Shown one piece after another: positions 10,730-26,259 of a stretch of DNA of 64,000 bases. The notes under the pieces are model-generated. The model had not been told where the DNA came from and ran no database searches. It was given only the letters and a program-made list of their open reading frames with translations. The stretch's first letter is position 1. Every line of letters begins with the position of its first letter. The stretch is from Oryza sativa Japonica Group (taxonomy: Eukaryota > Streptophyta > Magnoliopsida > Poales > Poaceae), in NCBI RefSeq assembly GCF_034140825.1, contig NC_089039.1, positions 28,780,501 to 28,844,500 on the forward strand. Direction: 5' to 3'. A program made the translations under genes and the position numbers.

Positions 10730-13700
10730 TGGTATCAGAGCACCACAAACTCCTTTCAATCCAATCTATCAATGGCAAGTTCGTCCCAGTCTTCGGCCTC
10801 AGGTTCCCTCGGAGGAATCACGGTCACGGAGAAGTTGAGCAAGGGAAACTACCTGATCTGGAAGGTTCAGGTTCTCGCCGTCATCCGAGGAGCACGCCTC
10901 GACAGCTACCTCACCGGCGCCACAAAGAAGCCGTCGGCGACCATCATCATCAAGAAAAATGAGAAGGAGGTTGAGGTCTCCAACCCGGCGGTCGATGAAT
11001 GGATCGCCAATGATCAGCAGGTACTAGGTTATCTGCTAACCACTATGAGTAGAGATGTTCTCTCCCAGGTGGCTACATGCAGCAGTGCTGCATCTCTCTG
11101 GAGCACGATTGAAGGGATGTTCTCTTCGGCCACAAGGGCGCGCTCCATCAACACCAAGATCGCACTGACGAACACGAAGAAGGGCGACCTCGGCATTGCT
11201 GAATATGTCAGCAAGATGAGGGTGTTGGCCGACGAGCTGGCGACTTCCGGCAAGCCCGTTGATGAAGAAGACCTGATCTCGTATATAATTGCGGGATTAG
11301 ATGAAGATTTCGAGCCCATCATCTCCTCCCTAGTGTCCAAATCTGAGCATGTAAGCCTAGGAGAGGCTTACTCACAGCTGCTCAGCTTTGAGCAGCGCAT
11401 GAAGATGCGCCAGGAACACTCGGCCAATCTCGCCAACAGAGGGCGTGGCCGCGGCAATCCAGGAAGGGGCCGCAACAATAAGCAGCCGCAGCAGCAGCAA
11501 CGCGGCCATGGAGGAAACAGCCGCGGCAGAGGACGCGGCAACAACTCCAACCAGCGACAAGGAGGCAATGGCGTTGATTATCGCCCCAAGTGCCAACTTT
11601 GTTACAAAAGGGGGCACACCGTGATTGATTGCTGGTACAGGTATGATGAGGATTTTGTTCCTGATGAGAAATATGCAGGCACAACAGCATCCTATGGAGT
11701 AGATTCAAATTGGTATGTAGACACCGGCACTACGGACCATGTCACCGGGGAACTTGAGAAGTTGACCATCCGGGACAAATACAAGGGCCAGGACCAAGTG
11801 CAAACTGCAAACGGCGCAGGTATGGTAATCACTCACATAGGTCATTCAGTTGTTAACACCCCAACACGTTCCCTTCACTTGAAAAACATTCTATATGTTC
11901 CCAATGCTAGTAAAAACTTGATTTCAGCCTATTGTCTTATGGTTGACAATGCAGCCTACTTTGAACTGTACCCTAAACATTTTTCTCTCAAAGATCAGGC
12001 CATGAAGGAGATGCTTCTTAGAGGACGCTGTCATGGCCGGCTGTTCCCGCTTCCATCTTCATCGCTTTCGACTCAACAAGACAAGGAAGCACTAGCAGCC
12101 ACCACACCGTCCCTTGAGCGATGACATTGCCGCTTTGGTCATCCCTCCTATGCTATAGTAGAGAAAGTAGTCCATAATCATGATCTACCAGTTTCAGCAG
12201 AGTCCAATAAATTGTTAGTTTGTGATTCTTGTCAAAAAGGGAAAAGCCATCAGCTACCCTTTCCCAAGTCGTCTAGCGTTTTTAGCAATCCTCTTGAGTT
12301 GATTTATTCAGATGTTTGGGGTCCCGCTCCTGTTGCTGGGGGTGGAAAGAAGTACTATGTAAGTTTTATTGATGCTTTCAGTAGGTTTACGTGGATCTAT
12401 TTTCTCAAGTATAAGTCTGAAGTTTTTCAGAAGTTTCAAGAGTTTCAGTGCCTTGTTGAGCGTATGTTTAATAGAAAAATCATATCCATGCAAACCGACT
12501 GGGGAGGCGAGTATCAAAAATTGAATACCTTCTTTAATAAAATAGGCATCACACACCATGTTTCATGTCCACACACCCATCAACAAAATGGCTCAGCTGA
12601 ACGCAAACATCGACACATCGTTGAAGTTGGTCTTTCTCTTTTAGCCCATGCTTCTCTACCACTAAAATTCTGGGATGAGGCCTATCAATCTGGTGTTTAT
12701 TTGATTAATCGCATGCCCACCAAGGTTCTTGGTTATTCCTCTCCTCTTGAATGTTTGTTTAAACAAACTCCTGATTATCAAGCCCTTAGAACCTTTGGGT
12801 GTGCCTGCTGGCCAGATCTTAGGCCATATAACTCTCATAAGATGCATTTCCGTTCTAAGAGATGCACTTTCCTTGGGTACAGTCCTCTTCATAAAGGCTT
12901 TCGGTGCTTAGATTCATCTACTGGACGCATTTATATCTCCCGTGATGTTGTCTTTGATGAGTCTGTTTTTCCTTTTGCCGAACTAAATCCAAATGCTGGA
13001 ACCAATCTTCGTAAAGAAGTTAATCTTCTTCCTGCCGATATGCTTAACCCTGGGGATGTTCAGCTGAATGATCATGTGAACTATTACCCTACTGCTCCTG
13101 CTAATATGGTTGCTGCAGAAAATCCCGTGGAAAATACAGAAGAAAATCTCGCCAGCACTCGTGATGATGCAGCTGATTCCGGTGGCAGCGACACAGGCAC
13201 GATCTCCAACGCTGATCCAGCAGACGATGCAGCAGGTGACATGACCGCCAACCCCAATTTGAATGACAGTTCGACACATGAGAGCAGCATCAGTGCGTCG
13301 GCTTCTCCTGCCAGCCAATCGTCCGTCGCCACGGCACCAGAAGCCACACTTCCCAATCCGCAACAACACCAGCAGGCGCTGAGATCCTCTACGCCCGAGG
13401 GAGAAGCGAGCCGTCCTGTCACACATCTTCAAAAAGGTATTCGCAAAGAGAAAATTTATACCGATCGTACTGTTAAGTATGGCTGTCTTACTACCACCGG
13501 AGAACCTAGGGATTTACATGATGCTTTGCATGACACAAATTGGAAACATGCTATGGATGCAAAGTTCACAGCTTTATTGCATAATAAAACATGGCATTTA
13601 GTTCCTCCTCAAAAGGGAAGAAATATTATAGATTATAAATGGGTCTATAAGATTAAAAGAAAACAAGATGGTAGCCTTGACAGATATAAAGCTAGGCTAG

Positions 13701-15045
13701 TTGCTAAAGGTTTTAAACAAAGGTATGGGATAGATTATGAGGATACCTTTAGTCCTGTTGTCAAGGCAGCCACAATCAGAATTATTCTATCAATTGCTGT
13801 GTCTAGAGGTTGGACTCTAAGACAACTAGATGTGCAAAATGCCTTCCTTCATGGTATTCTTGAAGAAGAGGTATACATGAAACAACCACCTGGGTATGAA
13901 GATAAGGTCCATCCTGACTATGTGTGTAAGCTTGACAAAGCTCTCTATGGTTTAAAACAGGCACCTAGAGCATGGTATGCTAAGTTAAGTCAGAAGCTTC
14001 AACACCTTGGATTCCAAGGATCCAAGGCAGATACTTCTCTATTCTTTTATAATAAAGGGGGTCTAATAATTTTTGTGCTTGTTTATGTTGATGACATAAT
14101 TGTTGCTAGCTCGAGACAGGATGCAGTTCCAGCTCTGCTAAAGGACCTACAAAAGGATTTTGCCTTAAAGGATCTAGGTGACTTACACTACTTTCTTGGC
14201 ATAGAGGTAAACAAGGCATCTAGTGGCATTGTTCTAACCCAGGAAAAATATGTTACTGATCTACTAAGACGAGTTGGTATGACTGATTGTAAACCTGTTA
14301 GTACACCTTTGTCAACTAGTGAGAAACTCACTTTGCATGAAGGAGATTTATTAGGTCCCAATGATGCATCTAATTACAGAAGTGTAGTAGGAGCACTCCA
14401 GTACTTAACTCTGACTAGACCAGACATTTACTTTCCAGTAAATAAGGTATGTCAGTTTCTACATGCTCCTACTATAGTTCATTGGGCTGCTATGAAGAGA
14501 ATATTAAGGTATTTAAAACAATGTACTAAACTTGGTTTAAAGATTAGTAAGTCAAAGTCTATGCTTGTTAGTGGATATTCAGATGCAGACTGGGCAGGAA
14601 ATATAGATGATAGAAGATCTACAGGAGGTTTTGCAGTATTTCTAGGGGATAATTTGGTTTCTTGGAATGCAAAGAAACAAGCTACTGTGCCAAGGTCTAG
14701 TACTGAATCAGAATACAAGGCCTTGGCTAATGCTACAGCAGAAATCATGTGGATACAAACTCTGTTAGAGGAACTCAGTGTGCCAAGTCCTCCAATGGCT
14801 CGACTGTGGTGTGATAATCTTGGTGCTAAATATTTATCATCTAACCCTGTCTTTCATGCTAGAACTAAGCATATTGAGGTTGACTATCATTTTGTACGTG
14901 AAAGAATGCAACGAAAATTACTTGAAGTGGAGTTTATTCCTACAGGTGATCAAGTGGCCGATGGATTTACAAAGGCGTTATCGGCAAGACAACTTGAAAA
15001 TTTTAAGTACAATCTCAATGTAGGTAGGTTGTGATTGAGGGGGAG

Positions 15046-15262
15046 TATTAGATATAATCATGTGTAAGCATAACAACCTGGCCATATCGATCTTATCTTA
15101 GCTGATAGATAATGATTGTAATCAGGATTAGTTAGAGAGATATTAGCCAAGGTTGTTATGATCCTGTAAAGCCATGTTGCCGGCTATTGGCAACCATATA
15201 AATATACGCGGGCGCACCAAGATCGGTGATGACACCGCTTCCTGCACCTCTGTTTCCTTTCA
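15046..15262 (+). repeat. 3' LTR of the Copia element
   Basis: 217 bp and almost identical to the left LTR (about three substitutions). It is preceded by a GAGGGGGAG polypurine tract and followed directly by the ACTCC target duplication. Confidence 0.92.
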
Positions 15263-15267
15263 ACTCC

Positions 15268-16650
15268 TCCTAAAGATGATAGGTTAAAAGAATTATCCTG
15301 GATCACATTTCGAAGCATTCCGAAGCATCAATGACCAGGTCTTGAGAGAGCTGCTTAGTTGGGCACTTTGAGTTGTGATATATTAATTGAGCTTGGGCAG
15401 GCATGGCCGGATGTCTTGGCAAGACAATATGTCTCCCGAGCCATGGAGCGAGGCTTGTGAAAAATAAAAAGATTATTTTTGTCTTGGTAATCTTTGACGA
15501 TACACTATTATGTCTGGTACTGATCAGATTGACTAGTGCACATTGGGCTCTCACTATGCCTGATTTATATATGCCTTTTCGTACTAGTGAGAAAATCTAC
15601 AGTTAAACTGTTAAACGGTGTATTTCGTGCGAAAACTTTCTATATGAAAGTTGTTCTAAAATATAAGAATAATCCATTTTTAAGTTTGTAATAATTAAAA
15701 CTTAATTAATCACACGTTATTACCATCTTGTTTTATGTGAAACACTCAATCTTTATCTTCATCTTCATTTTCATGAGATTCAAACGCTACCTAGGTAGCG
15801 TTTCATCTGTGTTCCTCAATCGCAAACAAGATGCGAAAGTGTCTTCCAACTACTAGAACCACTGTAAATCGAGCCCTCGACAATATTAAGAATGGTCTCG
15901 ACTGGTGCCTATATGCTTGTTAACTCGGTCTTCATCCTGTGTGACGCCTACGATACAACTACGTAACACTAGAAGAGAAAATAGAAACACCAATTGGACC
16001 CACATTTCAGTGGGTACACATTTAAAGAAATGCAATAGGACAAACTTGTCTGGCTACAGGCTACATAGTCCTCAGTACTTCTACCAATATCATGGAACAT
16101 GCAAGAGGCAAGGAGAAAGAACGTGGGAGGAAATGTTCTGCTAGGAATAACTTGAATAATTTTCTTGGATGGCACTAGTATCACTGTATGAAAATTGTTT
16201 ACAGCGGATGCTCTCCAAGCAACAGCGTAGAAGATGATGACATCCGACATGCCTATGATTTTCACTCGAGCTGTTGTCGTGAGATTTAAAAACTTCAAAA
16301 TTCTAAATTCTAAAGGTCGAAGATGAAATTCACACGGTTTTCGGTTGATGCCATGGTAACTGTCTTGCTATGTATGTGTACACCAATTTTAATATACGAA
16401 AAACCACACATTTTGAAACAATCCGAATCTTGGGAAATGCATCTAGGCAATTCAAATTCAAATTTTGACCAAATCCTTGCTAAATTACCTAGAAAATGCT
16501 TTTAAATGATAAATGGGCCTTTAAATGGATAGTAGTGGGCTCCGTGCCAAAAAGCCCAAAAACTGATTGAAAGGCCCCACCAACCAGAAAAGCACCATCC
16601 CGCGCCAGAAAACCAATCACAGTATCCCCTCTCCCGCCTACAAATTTTTG
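15268..16650. other. Intergenic DNA without recognisable genes
   Basis: Mixed AT-rich sequence between the Copia element and the H2B promoter. The frames at 15905-16144 and 15969-16298 overlap on opposite strands and resemble nothing known. No clear transposon termini were found. Confidence 0.45.
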
Positions 16651-16796
16651 CCACGTCACCGATCCGCACGGGAACTCATCGCGACCGTCTACCGAAACAG
16701 CACCGGACGTCCCACGTCGCTCCACGTCACCGATCCGCGTGGTAAGCGTCTCCACCAATCAGCGCCCACCTCTAGCCTGCTAGTACTATATAATAA
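16651..16796 (+). promoter_or_regulatory. Histone-type promoter: duplicated type I element plus TATA
   Basis: The 17-base module CCACGTCACCGATCCGC occurs twice, at 16651-16667 and 16722-16738. It joins the plant histone hexamer (ACGTCA) to the inverted octamer (GATCCGCG, complete in the second copy at 16732-16739). This is the published type I element of S-phase histone promoters (established knowledge). CCAAT motifs lie near 16612 and 16756, and TATATAATAA near 16787-16796. The arrangement predicts cell-cycle-linked expression of the H2B gene that follows. Confidence 0.85.
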
Positions 16797-16876
16797 ACTC
16801 GTCCCCTTCGTCTTCCCCACATCACAAATCAAGCTCACACACCCAGCGAAATCCAAGAAGAGAGAAGCAGCCATCC

Positions 16877-17335
16877 ATGGCGCCCAAGGCGGAGAAGAAG
16901 CCGGCGGCGAAGAAGCCCGCGGAGGAGGAGCCCGCGGCGGAGAAGGCCCCGGCGGCGGGGAAGAAGCCCAAGGCGGAGAAGCGGCTCCCCGCGGGGAAGG
17001 GCGAGAAGGGCGGCGCCGGCGAGGGGAAGAAGGCCGGGAGGAAGAAGGGGAAGAAGAGCGTGGAGACCTACAAGATCTACATCTTCAAGGTTCTCAAGCA
17101 GGTCCACCCCGACATCGGCATCTCCTCCAAGGCCATGTCCATCATGAACTCCTTCATCAACGACATCTTCGAGAAGCTCGCCGCCGAGGCCGCCAAGCTC
17201 GCCCGCTACAACAAGAAGCCCACCATCACCTCCCGCGAGATCCAGACCTCCGTCCGCCTCGTCCTCCCCGGCGAGCTCGCCAAGCACGCCGTCTCCGAGG
17301 GCACCAAGGCCGTCACCAAGTTCACCTCCGCTTAG
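16877..17335 (+). CDS. Histone H2B, 152 aa, intronless
   Basis: Core nucleosomal histone that pairs with H2A in chromatin. The 152-residue protein has a Lys/Ala/Glu-rich tail of about 60 residues (repeated [14 protein letters not shown]-like blocks), as in plant H2Bs. The histone fold follows ([21 protein letters not shown], the [20 protein letters not shown] helix, then [16 protein letters not shown]). The conserved C-terminus is AVTKFTSA. Lys148 corresponds to the C-terminal lysine that is mono-ubiquitinated in plant H2B (inferred by position). The ATG at 16877 has a good context (CCATCCATGG) and sits about 80 bp below the TATA box. The gene has no intron and very GC-rich codons, as in other replication-dependent plant histone genes. 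Confidence 0.97.
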   Translation: MAPKAEKKPAAKKPAEEEPAAEKAPAAGKKPKAEKRLPAGKGEKGGAGEGKKAGRKKGKKSVETYKIYIFKVLKQVHPDIGISSKAMSIMNSFINDIFEKLAAEAAKLARYNKKPTITSREIQTSVRLVLPGELAKHAVSEGTKAVTKFTSA

Positions 17336-18138
17336 GCTTTTCCTCTGTCCTCCTGTCTCGTCTTGTCGCTGCTAATGCTAGTTGTAGTTGTGGTAGTTTG
17401 CAGATTTGGATAGTTTGGTACTGTGGTGTATTTACCCTGGCTATTGACTATCTTGGTGGATAAGGAACACTATCATTGTTATTATGGAGAAATAGTAGTT
17501 ATGCTACTTTAATCAGCTTGCCTTTGTCTGTTCTTGGTTTGTTTCCTCGTTGCATATGTTATTTGTTCGTCTGGTCTTGTTCATCGTGCCTCTATCGATA
17601 TGTGCTTGTCTGAATTTCACTGAATAGGTGGATCTTCGCTAACCTCTGCAGTTACTCTTTGTAATGTTATGGGGAGTTGATTTTTTTTATCCTGTAGTGA
17701 ATTCTAGACTGATAAACCCTCTGCAAGGTAACATGGGATTAGGTTTGTGGTGATCTAAGGTCCATCAGTCATTGTTCTCTTTGTGTAGGTGACAACTTTG
17801 CCAGATTGCTAGAATATCCAGAAGCTTTTATTTTTCAGCTTAGAGAGAAGCTGGAGATGATATGTCAAGTGAAGAATCTGTAATTCAAACTATCAGTACA
17901 GAAATGGCACACCTTCAAAGTTTGCTGTTCATATATATGGAACACATCGATGCTAGCTAAAATATAGGATAAGGAATAGCATGTGCAACATTTTTTGTAA
18001 TCTAATTGGAGTACTACTTATTTTCTTTAATTGTTGTAGACTTCCTGAATTTTTCTATATTGTTCCTCCAAACAGCAAAATGCTCTCTAACTACGATATT
18101 ACATGCTGACCTATGTAGGTGGCTGGAGACAATATATA
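17336..18138. other. H2B 3' untranslated region and spacer
   Basis: The first 150-250 bp are probably H2B 3' UTR, T/G-rich as in plant polyadenylated histone mRNAs. The rest is AT-rich with no gene visible. Confidence 0.5.
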
Positions 18139-18373
18139 CTCCCTCCGTTTTGAAATGTTTGACGCCGTTGACTTTTTACCACATGATTGACTGTTCGTCT
18201 TATTCAAAAAATTTAAGTAATTATTAATTCTTTTCCTATCATTTGATTCATTGTTAAATATATTTTTATGTAGGCATATAATTTTACATATTTCACAAAA
18301 GTTTTTGAATAAGATGAACGGTCAAAGATGTGTTAAAAAGTCAACGGTGTCAAACATTTCGAAACGGAGGGAG
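18139..18373. mobile_element. Stowaway-type MITE (235 bp)
   Basis: TA at 18137-18138 and 18374-18375. The termini are CTCCCTCCGTTTTGAAATG and the inverted CATTTCGAAACGGAGGGAG. Same subfamily as 8395-8612. Confidence 0.88.
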
Positions 18374-18535
18374 TATGTGCTGGGCTCAGTAACTCGTTCA
18401 TTGCCTTCTCCAGTCACAACTGCTGATACTGTAAAAGAGAAATTTCCAGAATTAGATTGAGGTAAGACCTGCAGAATACATTGGTATTTGCATATGTTTT
18501 TATGCTGTTTCCCATTGGACCTTAGATCACTATAA

Positions 18536-18916
18536 GGCTCTTCACAGTGTAGTGAGCTGGCGAGTTACTTCACAGCTCCATGGAGGATGGTTGATGGCGT
18601 GGAGGAGAGAGGGTGTGGGCCAGAGTTCTTCCGCATGGTTGCTCGGTTCCTTGGTGAGCAACGAGTTCCTCATCAAAAAAGCCTGCAAAAATGTCTGCAA
18701 AAAGGACTGAGCATGCACAAAACCATCGGGAGAGAGAGAGAGGGGGAAGGATGCGAACTGAAAAGCGATTCCGTGGTGGGGCCAGCCTGAAAAAAATTGG
18801 GGTTGGGTTACATGCGCGTGCACTGTGGAGAGGGGAGCTTCAACCACTTTTATTGAGTTTCTTTCATACGTGGACATTTGGGTTCCTCTCCCAGGCTCAC
18901 CGCACTGCTACTGCCC
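18536..18916. mobile_element. Tourist/Harbinger-like MITE (about 380 bp)
   Basis: TAA flanks both ends (18533-18535 and 18917-18919), the usual Tourist target duplication. The left terminus GGCTCTTCACAGTGTAGTGAG and the inverted right terminus GGGCAGTAGCAGTGCGGTGAG agree mainly over CAGTG..GTGAG. Non-coding. The LINE at 18930 is inserted right at its 3' border. Confidence 0.5.
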
Positions 18917-18929
18917 TAAGGTGAGTATG

Positions 18930-21159
18930 TTGTATCAATTTTGGAGGGGGTGGTAATTCTGCATGAAGTGTTACATGAACTCGACACTAAGAAAGAGAGG
19001 GGTATTATCTTTAAGATAGATTTCGAGAAAGCCTACGATAGAGTGCAATGGCCTTTTTTGTTTGAAGTCATGAGGAAGAAAAATTTTGGAGAAAAATTTA
19101 TTGGGTGGGTGAGAAATGCTGTTGAAGGTGGTAAAGTGGCAATCAACATTAATGGAGAACAAGGGGAGTTTTTTAGAACATATAGAGGTCTGAGACAAGG
19201 AGATCCGTTATCACCAATCCTCTTTAACTTAGTTGGTGATGCATTAGATCTGATTCTTGAGTCAGCCAAGAAAGCTGGGGTTCTCGTGGGTTTATCTCCT
19301 AATCTGATTGAAGGGGGTATCACTCACCTGCAATATGCAGACGACACGATTCTATTTGTGAAACCATGCAAACAAAACATCATAACTCTGAAGTTCTTGT
19401 TGTTCTGCTTTGAAGAGATGTCGGGGATGAAAATAAACTACCAGAAAAGCGAAGTATTTGGAGTGGGATTGGAGGATGGGGATCTTCAACAGTTTGCTGA
19501 CATTCTGAACTGTGAAAGAGGGAATATGCCCATTGTGTACCTAGGTCTTCCTATAAGTACTGAGAAGATTGGGAACAAAGATCTTTTCTTTTTAGGACAA
19601 AAAATGGAAAAGAGACTGGGAACTTGGATTGGGGGCTATGTTTCTTATGGTGGGAAAGAGATCTTAATAAACTCCTGCTTGTCCTCTATACCTTTGTATG
19701 CCATGGGATTTTATAAACTGCCGGAAGGGGTGCATAAGAAAATGGATTCAGTCAGAGGAAGATTTTATTGGCAGGGGATACAGAAGAAAAAGAAGAAGTA
19801 TCATATGTTAAGCTGGGGGGCTATGAGTAGACCTAAAGATTATGGAGGCTTAGGTTTTTTTGGAAACAAGGAAAATGAATGTGAGTTTACTGGCAAAGTG
19901 GATTTTCAAGTTAGAAAAGGAACCTCATGATTTGTGTACTGAGCTGCTTCACAAAAAATACCTGAAAGGAGAGAGTTTCTTTAGGGAACAAAAAGGGAAT
20001 ATGTCTCAGTTTTGGAAAGGTTTGCAGATTGCTAAAAAATTCTGTCAGCTATACACAAAGAGAGCGGTGAATAATGGGAGGAGAACCAGTTTTTGGGATG
20101 ATGTTTGGTTACTACAAGTGTCTCTGAGGGTGTATTTTGAGGATTTGTATAAGATAAATGAGCAACAAGGTGGTACTGTAAGGGAGATTTGGCAAGAAGG
20201 AGAGTGGTGCCTAACCTTTAGGAGGAATTTGGAGGGAGTTTCCTGGGATAATTGGGTAGAACTAAAAAGTTTGTTAGAGGGAGTGGAAATCAAAGAAGGG
20301 TGGGATGAATTGAAATGGGCTCTGGATGAGAAGAACGGATACTCTTCAAAATCTTTGTACAAAGCTTTAACTTTTGGAGGGGTGATAGATACCAGGGCAC
20401 AGGGCTTGTGGAAAGCTAAAATTCCTTTAAAGATCAAACACTTCTTATTCATGGCCATGAAAGGGAAGATCCCTTGTGCTGCTCAGTTGAAAAAGAAAAA
20501 ATGGAAAGGGGAGATTAATTGTAAAATGTGTGGTCTAGAGGAGGACACAGAACATACTATGTTTAGATGTCCTTTAGCAAGATTTTTATGGTGTGCCATT
20601 AGGGAAATAGCTGGGTGGGAGATGTCTCCAATTTCGTTCTCGGATTTCTTTCTTTTTATTAAAGAAGGAAAAGGAAAAAAGGGGGGTTTCTGGTGGGTTG
20701 TTTTAGCTGCTTGCTGTTAGGCAATTTGGTTAGCCAGGAACAAATTTGTGTTTGAAGGGGTTGTTATCAATTCTCCGTTCCACTTAATTCATAATGTGTT
20801 GATGTTTCTGCAGAAATGGAGTCTTTTACAAATTGAGGAAATGAAGGGTGTATTGAAGGCGTGGATTGAGGATATGCGAGGGAGGATGAGGTCCTGGAAA
20901 CCTGATATTCAATTACCTGAAGATCTTTTAAATGTGTCTCTTATGACTAGGGTGTTTTATGTAACCTGTTAAGTAGTTGTTGGATATTTTGCTGTAGGAG
21001 TTTAGCGCCTTGTCATTTGGTAGCTTGCCTGGAGTCTGTTTCCAGAAAGCAAGTGAGGTGTTCGCATGTGTCCTTTACTTTTCTGTATCAAGACTCTGTT
21101 CTGGGCTTTCTTCAAAAAGCCGGGTCATTATTAATATAATGATCTTTCCTCTAAACATT
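18930..21159 (+). mobile_element. LINE (L1-type), 5'-truncated, reading frame broken
   Basis: A 14 bp target duplication, CTAAGGTGAGTATG, flanks the insert (18916-18929 and 21160-21173). The body begins inside the reverse transcriptase domain (KIDFEKAYDRVQW, then GLRQGDPLSP and YADDT near 19334). It continues through a zinc-binding RVT domain (CKMCGLEEDTEHTMFRCP near 20520-20575) to a 3' region ending near TAATATAATGATC. The frame used for RT up to about 19920 is replaced by another from about 19860, so there is a frameshift. A TAG at 20718 interrupts the second frame, which then runs on to 20972. ORF1, the endonuclease and the start of RT are missing, as in many 5'-truncated LINE insertions. 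It is not mobile by itself. Confidence 0.9.
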
Positions 21160-21202
21160 CTAAGGTGAGTATGCTGTTTGTAACAAGGTTTGAAATGAAT
21201 TA

Positions 21203-21318
21203 CTCCCTCCGTTTCACAATGTAAGTTATTCTAGCATTTTCCACATTTATATTAATGTTAATGAATCTATATAGAATGTAGAAATGATAGAATGACTTAC
21301 ATTGTGAAATGGAGGAAG
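21203..21318. mobile_element. Stowaway-type MITE (116 bp)
   Basis: TA at 21201-21202 and 21319-21320. The termini are CTCCCTCCGTTTCACAATG and the inverted CATTGTGAAATGGAGGAAG. It is the same subfamily as 8213-8360. Confidence 0.88.
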
Positions 21319-21320
21319 TA

Positions 21321-22766
21321 TATAGAAACATCCATTGTTCACACCTGGAACCCAACCTGTCGGACGCAGATCCTCAGCAGTACCTTTTGCGGATGTGCTT
21401 CTGCTCTTGAGAAATTTTGACCATGGATAGCTAATTATCCATCTCTTGAATCCAATTTCTTCGTGATTATCGGATAAGCCATGATTATCAAGTGTCCAAG
21501 CGTGCTATTTGGCTCTGATCGGTTTGAGTTACACTGATAAGCAGTAGAAAAAAAATGAATGGCGAATTTATGAGTTCTAGGGAAAATAAATGTGCCGTTA
21601 GCGGTCTATTTAAAAGAAGATAGACTGTTTGAATGGGTTATTTGTTCAAGCACTGGCAAACCAAGATTTTGTAGGAGTACTGTGCATGTTATGGGAAACT
21701 GATCCGTTTGATATCATTTAGTTGCATTGAGCATATGCATTTTTTGTTTTTTCTTTTGAGTGGAAGCATTGAGCATATGCATACAGTCATGTAGTATGTA
21801 CTAGTAGCAGCGATGAAGGATCAAATACCCGTGAGCCGTGAGTGCTCTTGAACATCAATACTGGTACTAGGATGACAAAGTACAGCTGCATAAAGCTGCT
21901 TGTTGACAACGTGCATCACAATTCTTGATGCGTGCCATACACACAGCAGCGGACCGCTCGATTTGTAGCACTGTCCTTCAGGTCTCTACGGGAGATGCAA
22001 GCCTGCAACCTTGTAACGGTGAACGAGACAAGGAAGTGGTGGTCTTGTGCTGTTTTGCAGTTGTGCGCCACGGAAACTCGCCGAGATCATGCGCTGAAGA
22101 GCACTGTGCTCGCCTGATGGTACTGTGCGACTCCCACGGAAAACCGAACGGTCCATTAGCGTGTGATTAATTAAATATTAACTATTTTTTTAAATGGATT
22201 AATATAATTTTTTAAAGCAACATTCATATATAAGCTTTCGAAAAAAATATATCGTTTTAAAAAACATGTGCGTGAAAAACAAAAGGGGAGAGGGAAGAGA
22301 GAGAGAGAGAGAGAGTTGGGAACTACAGCCAAGTGCCTGATGCTCCACACTAGCGCGTCTTTAACGACTCGACAGCCTACACTTCCAAGAGAACCTTAAC
22401 AAACTTCGATTTCTGCTAGAACAGCAAAGTCAGGTCAGTCATGCAATCCCATCCACTGCTGTGTTTAGTGTTTGCAGTGCGACGTCCAACACAAGTGTTC
22501 TAATCGCCCAACAAACTGAAGACCGACACTCGGGTCATGATTTGGGTTCACTGTACGCAGTTTCAGGTACAAGGTGAAAAATAGCACCGGAGTCGCTGTT
22601 TCAGGTACAAGTTTTGAGTTCAGGTTGGCATCAAGCCGCAAGATTTTATTCTGGAGCACAACATCTCGGTGCCCCAGCAGATCGGGGCAGAACAACAGTC
22701 AAACCAAAAATTCGAGGGACCCCCCCTCTAGTTCACATTTGAATTGTTAGAATCTGCATAGGTTGC
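21321..22766. other. Spacer between the LINE/MITE cluster and the MDH 3' end
   Basis: No gene recognised. Around 22163-22280 an AT-rich block (starting GTGATTAATTAAATATTAAC, ending GTGCGTGAAAAAC) resembles a common rice MITE, but its ends were not resolved. It is followed by a GA dinucleotide run near 22297-22315. The last few hundred bases (about 22480-22766) are probably MDH 3' UTR on the minus strand. Confidence 0.4.

Positions 22767-26259
<3,493 letters not shown>

Larger units (their letters stand above)
10513..15262 (+). mobile_element. Copia-superfamily LTR retrotransposon, young, largely complete fossil
   Basis: The element spans 4750 bp and is flanked by the 5 bp target duplication ACTCC (10508-10512 and 15263-15267). 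It has two 217 bp LTRs, a primer-binding site matching initiator tRNA-Met next to the left LTR, and a polypurine tract just before the right LTR. Coding parts run in Copia order: gag with a CCHC zinc knuckle, aspartic protease, integrase, reverse transcriptase with YVDD, and RNase H. The LTRs differ at about 3 of 217 positions. At the usual rice rate (about 1.3e-8 per site per year, established knowledge) this suggests insertion roughly half a million years ago. The coding region appears to carry about one break, so it is treated as a fossil. Confidence 0.93.

Noticed and set aside
18916-18929. AG|GTGAGTATG as a splice donor of a host gene
   Set aside because: It is the LINE target duplication, repeated exactly at 21160-21173, and no host coding sequence precedes it.
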